Assembly (NCBI GenBank): GCA_016208495.1
Contig: JACQXX010000028.1
Coordinates: forward strand, 1 to 64,000
Length of the DNA stretch: 64,000 nucleotides
Source: Acidobacteriota bacterium
GTDB lineage: Bacteria > Acidobacteriota > Blastocatellia > Chloracidobacteriales > Chloracidobacteriaceae
Direction: 5' to 3'
Under the pieces are notes generated by a model, which was given only the letters and a program-made list of their open reading frames with translations, did not search any database and was not told the origin of the DNA. Positions 60,279 through 64,000 of this stretch are shown one piece after another. The position numbers were made by a program, and so were the translations under genes. Position 1 is the first letter of the stretch, and every line of letters begins with the position of its first letter.

Positions 60279-60316
60279 AAAAACCCCGTTGAGATATTTT
60301 CTCAGCGGGGTTTTTT
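60279..60316. terminator. Bidirectional intrinsic terminator
   Basis: AAAAACCCCGTTGAGA pairs with TCTCAGCGGGGTTTTTT around a short loop (one mismatch). A and T runs on both sides let it serve the crotonase gene and the minus-strand gene that ends at 60315, whose stop lies in the T run. Confidence 0.9.
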
Positions 60317-60749
60317 ATTGGGGATTCTCAGTTTTGGGTGTGAGGACCTGAGGTTTTCTCTCTTCAGTTGCCGAACGCTCCAACGCGCTAGCCAGCATGG
60401 TCAACATTCGTGTGATTGCATTCCATTCTTGAGTGGTCAACTCTGGGAACTTTTCTTGAACTTCCGGGGGAATATCCAAACCCTCAATCATATTTGCGAT
60501 GTCACTAATCAGAATGTTTTTTTGCTTCAGTTTTAATCCATATAACTGGCTTGGGCCATAGGGTTGATCTGTAACCAGGCCATATTCAATTTGGGCAGCA
60601 CAGTTCAGGTTACATTCTGTTTCAGATCCAAATTCGAGGAATGCACGCATGAGTTTTTCATTGCGTTGATTGGCGGATGTCTTCAAATCTTGTGCTGTCG
60701 CAACTTCAAAAAGCTCTTTGAGAAATCCGTTTTCAAATATTTTTTCCAC
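60315..60749 (-). CDS. Hypothetical protein
   Basis: A 144-residue, mostly helical, soluble protein that I do not recognise. It has a single CNLNC pair at about residues 47-51 and no signal peptide or membrane segment. It starts at a GTG with GGAGG about 12 nt upstream and lies 47 nt after the kinase gene on the same strand, so it may be co-transcribed and could act with that kinase. Confidence 0.65.
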   Translation of the reverse strand: MEKIFENGFLKELFEVATAQDLKTSANQRNEKLMRAFLEFGSETECNLNCAAQIEYGLVTDQPYGPSQLYGLKLKQKNILISDIANMIEGLDIPPEVQEKFPELTTQEWNAITRMLTMLASALERSATEERKPQVLTPKTENPQ

Positions 60750-60796
60750 CCTGTTGTTTTCCTCCAGGTTCCCCCAAACTCATTCGGGCAACGTTT

Positions 60797-63583
60797 TTAA
60801 TCAGTTGATGTGGGTTTTTGAAGAGCTGACCCTGCCACCAGGAATCGGTTTTTAAACGCGGTATGTCGTTCTTGTGCTATGGCCATAATTTCTTGAAATT
60901 CAGGTTCCCGGCGGATGTTTTCAAGCAACGGATCATTGGTGAAGTAGGGGTAACAGAAAAAACCTCCCTCAACTGTTCGGCGCAACAGACGCAGGGCAGT
61001 GGGGTTATCACCGAGGACCGCAAACGCCTGGGCGACTTTGTACACGGCCTCAGCGTCACTGACATCGCGTTCCTGCACTTTGCGGGCTGTCTTGCGAATT
61101 AACTCCAACCCTGGTTGTGGTTGATTGGCAATCGCGTAACTCAAGGCTTTCCCAACCTGGGTTTGCAGCATATTCGGGTCTTTTTCATATGCCTGATCAA
61201 AGTATCGAGCCGCCTCGCCCCATCGTTGTTGATAGTAATTTCCTAACCCAAAGTAAAATAGAATAAAGGCTGAATCTTCTCGCTGAGGCAGACTGTTTAT
61301 AAACGCATCATATTGACCAGCATACAGATAGCTATTGAATGCCGAGTTGGTCAACTTTACATTTGGGTCAAGTTTGCGTGCTTTCTGGCATTCGGTGATG
61401 GATTCTGGCAAGACACCTGCAAACCGGTACGCATAGCCAAGTTCCCAGTGCGCTTCGGCCAGATTTGAGTTGGTGGCCATCACTTCCTGTAAGAGCGGCA
61501 CCGCTTTTTCAACTTGATTGGTGTCGGTAAATGAATTCGCCATAAAGATCCGGGCTTCGATTTGGTGTGGGTTGATGGACAGCGCCTTTTCATAAGCTCT
61601 GATGGCTTTGGCGTAATCTTCGCGGCCACCAAACAGCTTCGAGGCACTCCCGTTTAACGCGCGCCCAAGATGTGCCCAGGCGAGCGCGTAGTTCGGATCA
61701 ATTTCAATGGATTTCTCAAACATCCTGGCAGCCGTTGAATAATCATTGGTGACGTACAGGTTGACGCCTTTGAGAAAGTATTCATACGCCTTTGGATCCC
61801 GTGGAATTTCACTGGCCAGTCGTTCTGATTCGCCAGGTGTCAATTGGAGTCTCAGTTCTGAAATAAGCTGCTGGGCCACCAGGTCCTGGACCGTGAGCAA
61901 TCGCTCATATTTGACGTCAATCGTGTCCTGCCACAGGTTGGTATTGCTTGTCACATCAACCAGTTGCACCGTAATCCGCAAATCCTTTCCATCACACAGA
62001 AAGCTGCCGGTTAAGAGCGTATCTACGTTGAGTTCACGGGCAATTTGGTGTGGGTCAATGACCTGGTTGCGGTACTTTTCGACGTAGGAAGATGGCCGAA
62101 CAACCAGGTTTTGCACATAGCCCAGTTTGGTAATGACCGCATCGGCCAGCGAGAATCCAAGAAAATCGGTTGCCGGGTCTGGTTTGAGATTCCGGAACGG
62201 CAAAATGGCCAGACTCCGGGTTGGAGCCGCAACTTTCGGTGGCTGATTGGTCGAAACCGGATTGACTTGGGTTGGTAGAAAGCTCCAAATGAGAGTTGCC
62301 AGAAGCAGCATCGAAAGTATTCCGACAATCATTCGCTGGCGCTGATTTTGATCCTCCAATTGCCCGGTTCGGGTCAGGTGACCGCCGCCTGGATCCGTAA
62401 TCTCTGGCAATACCTGTTTTTGCGTCGGCGGTGCTGCCTCGGGAACCAGGGTCGTGTCGTGTTCGCCAAATAGCACAATGGTATCGAGCGGATCTTTCAC
62501 CTCGACGGTTTTGAGTTCGAGGGCCTGAACAAGGTCATCGCTGAAATCACGAGCCCGCTGATATCGTCGTTTGGGGTCATAGGCCAGGGCCTTTAGAATC
62601 ACCAGATCAATCGCATTTGGAAGATCAGAAACAATTTGTGACGGTTGGGTGAGAATGCTATCCCGTTGTAATTTATAGAGTTGAACCGCTGATTGAGCCG
62701 CAAACGGGCGCTTCCCCGTCAGGAGTTCATAGGTAATCACGCCAAGGGTGTAATTATCACTCACCGCTGAAACCGGTTCACCCTTGAGTTGCTCAGGCGA
62801 CATATAGGCAATGGTCCCAACCAGCATCGAACTGGCCGAGGTATCAACCGAAAGCTCTGAGTTCTCAACCCGCGCGATTCCAAAGTCAATGATTTTGATT
62901 TGCTCCTCGCCGTCATCCATCGTCTGGAGCATAATGTTTTCGGGTTTCAGATCCCGATGATAGATTCCTTTTTCGTGAACCGCTGTCAGGGCTCTGGCCA
63001 TTTGTTGAACCAGGTTTTTGACTCGCTCGGGTCCAATCCCACCTTCTTTAATAATTGATCGAAGTGATTTCCCTTCAACAAATTGCATTGCCAAATATGG
63101 TTTCCCATCCGGCATTTCACCGGCATCGAGCACACCCACAATGCCTGGATGGTCAACGCGGGCCAACGCCTCAATTTCCTGACTGAACTTGGTGAGGGCC
63201 CATTCATTTTTGACAGACTCTTCGAGCAGGACTTTCAATACCACTGGTTTTGACAGCAAATGTTTATCCCGTGCCAGGTACACCACACCTAACCCGCCAC
63301 GCCCAAGCTCCTTTTCAACCAGATACCGGTCATTGACTAATTCACCAAGGTATTGATCTGGTAAGGGAGCTGGTTGCCTGGTACTGGCAGGGACAAGGGT
63401 ATTGGATCGAGGTGTACTTTCCTGACGGTTTTCTTCTGTGGACATATCACCCAAATGCCGAATGGTTAAAAGGGAGTTAACCCCAGGATCCATTTTCCGT
63501 GATTCCAGTTCGGTTTGGCAATCTATTCCATTGAAAAGTGGCACGTCCTCAATTGTAGACAACGATGGATCAGTTGTATTCAT
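60797..63583 (-). CDS. Membrane Ser/Thr kinase with TolB-like and TPR domains
   Basis: A 928-residue protein. PknB-type kinase (about 85-350: GRGGLGVVYLARD, VVLKVL, HRDLKPEN, DFGIAR, GTIAYMSPEQ), a juxtamembrane linker, one membrane segment (about 413-433, MIVGILSMLLLATLIWSFL), a TolB-N-like domain (SLAILPFRNLKPDPATDFLGFSLADAVITKL) and TPR repeats that would be periplasmic. It is a membrane counterpart of the kinase at 53187-55775. The ATG at 63583 is chosen; GTG at 63679 and ATG at 63445 are also in frame. Confidence 0.87.
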   Translation of the reverse strand: MNTTDPSLSTIEDVPLFNGIDCQTELESRKMDPGVNSLLTIRHLGDMSTEENRQESTPRSNTLVPASTRQPAPLPDQYLGELVNDRYLVEKELGRGGLGVVYLARDKHLLSKPVVLKVLLEESVKNEWALTKFSQEIEALARVDHPGIVGVLDAGEMPDGKPYLAMQFVEGKSLRSIIKEGGIGPERVKNLVQQMARALTAVHEKGIYHRDLKPENIMLQTMDDGEEQIKIIDFGIARVENSELSVDTSASSMLVGTIAYMSPEQLKGEPVSAVSDNYTLGVITYELLTGKRPFAAQSAVQLYKLQRDSILTQPSQIVSDLPNAIDLVILKALAYDPKRRYQRARDFSDDLVQALELKTVEVKDPLDTIVLFGEHDTTLVPEAAPPTQKQVLPEITDPGGGHLTRTGQLEDQNQRQRMIVGILSMLLLATLIWSFLPTQVNPVSTNQPPKVAAPTRSLAILPFRNLKPDPATDFLGFSLADAVITKLGYVQNLVVRPSSYVEKYRNQVIDPHQIARELNVDTLLTGSFLCDGKDLRITVQLVDVTSNTNLWQDTIDVKYERLLTVQDLVAQQLISELRLQLTPGESERLASEIPRDPKAYEYFLKGVNLYVTNDYSTAARMFEKSIEIDPNYALAWAHLGRALNGSASKLFGGREDYAKAIRAYEKALSINPHQIEARIFMANSFTDTNQVEKAVPLLQEVMATNSNLAEAHWELGYAYRFAGVLPESITECQKARKLDPNVKLTNSAFNSYLYAGQYDAFINSLPQREDSAFILFYFGLGNYYQQRWGEAARYFDQAYEKDPNMLQTQVGKALSYAIANQPQPGLELIRKTARKVQERDVSDAEAVYKVAQAFAVLGDNPTALRLLRRTVEGGFFCYPYFTNDPLLENIRREPEFQEIMAIAQERHTAFKNRFLVAGSALQKPTSTD

Positions 63584-63935
63584 AGGGCAGTCTTCTAAAG
63601 TTACCTGCACGTCAAGCGATTTGGGATTGAGTTGACTCTTCCGAATCAAAACAAAATTTGGATGTTTGAACCCAATCACCGAAACTCAATCGTTCTCACT
63701 TTCCTTCCGAGAGGAACACCACTGCATTTGGTGTGCCGAAGGGTTTTGAAGGTAAGATGAATTACTTGTAATGTGTTGATTTAAAAGTTACTTACCTCTG
63801 GTCGAAAAATCCAGTGACTGCTTTTTCGATTCGTATTGACTCAAATTGTGCCGGATAAGCGAGAACCTGCCACCTTTTTGTGACAACCCGACCTGTCACA
63901 CCGAAAACGAATCAATTTTTCCAATCACAAAACCT
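63584..63935. other. Divergent intergenic region at the window end
   Basis: About 350 nt between the membrane kinase and a plus-strand crotonase. No gene is seen, apart from a possible longer N-terminus of the kinase. A TTGACT at about 63837 could be a -35 element for the plus-strand gene, but no matching -10 at proper spacing is convincing. Confidence 0.35.
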
Positions 63936-64000
63936 ATGACTGAAATTCTTCTCACCATCGAATCCACAATCGCGACGATCACTTTGAACCGCCCGGAGAA
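63936..64000 (+). CDS. Enoyl-CoA hydratase/isomerase family protein (partial, cut by window end)
   Basis: The first 21 codons of a gene that runs off the window: MTEILLTIESTIATITLNRP, followed by Glu. The strand-rich start with TITLNRPE is the standard N-terminus of crotonase-family proteins. It is a second crotonase besides that at 59358-60146. Nothing can be said of the catalytic residues. Confidence 0.75.
   Translation, partial: MTEILLTIESTIATITLNRPE

Overview
This window looks like chromosomal DNA of an Acidobacteriota member, possibly a Blastocatellia-like lineage. That placement is inferred from gene content: an exported VWFA protein of the acidobacterial type, several large PknB-type kinases fused to TPR or ATPase modules, an intact LolCDE/BamA/OmpH outer-membrane set (Gram-negative envelope), TrmFO, Dxr and a Pil inner-membrane complex. 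I saw no rRNA, tRNA, integrase, transposase, CRISPR array or phage gene.

Layout. 0.4-6.2 kb (+): ECF sigma factor, its zinc anti-sigma factor, an HtrA-like protein with a lost catalytic triad, trmFO and a VWFA protein. 6.3-12.2 kb (-): a DCC oxidoreductase, a ubiquitin-like protein ending in RGG plus a short tail, a membrane zinc-ribbon protein, a ThiF/MoeB-type E1, cinA and a large exported protein. 12.9-19.9 kb (+): pilM-pilN-pilO-pilP-pilP2-pilQ followed by a roadblock/MglB-like gene, closed by a strong terminator. 20.3-24.9 kb: a DivIC/FtsB protein, an AdoMet-decarboxylase-like protein, a zinc-finger PilZ protein, a DAO-family oxidoreductase and dxr. 25.0-29.5 kb (-): an RsbW/STAS/RsbU partner-switching module, an outer-membrane protein and a SPOR protein. 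29.9-37.5 kb (+): hfq-tmk (overlapping), two RlaP-type nucleotidyltransferases and a 1458-residue kinase/ATPase/TPR regulator. 37.7-49.6 kb (mostly -): ompH, bamA, clpC, lolD and lolC/E, with a plus-strand NHL protein between the two lol genes. 49.9-64 kb: an NtrB/NtrC-like pair, a kinase-TPR protein, a DinB-like protein, pspA, mreB, two crotonases (the second cut by the window edge) and another kinase-TPR protein.

The most striking unexplained signal is DNA-level. At least ten different short tandem arrays, nearly all of period 7 (GGGTTCC, GGGTTCA, GTGGTTA, ACCACTA, GCGAGTA, AGTAGTC, CATTCTT, AAAAAGG, GGGTTGC, AATTATG; one of period 8), sit directly against gene ends and often supply the stop codon. 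A dispersed element of about 105 bp with imperfect terminal inverted repeats also occurs at three gene 3' ends. The most interesting protein-level signal is the compact Ubl-E1 locus at 6.8-8.9 kb, where the last residues of the Ubl tail are themselves written by a heptamer repeat.

All functions are read from motifs by eye; no database search was possible.
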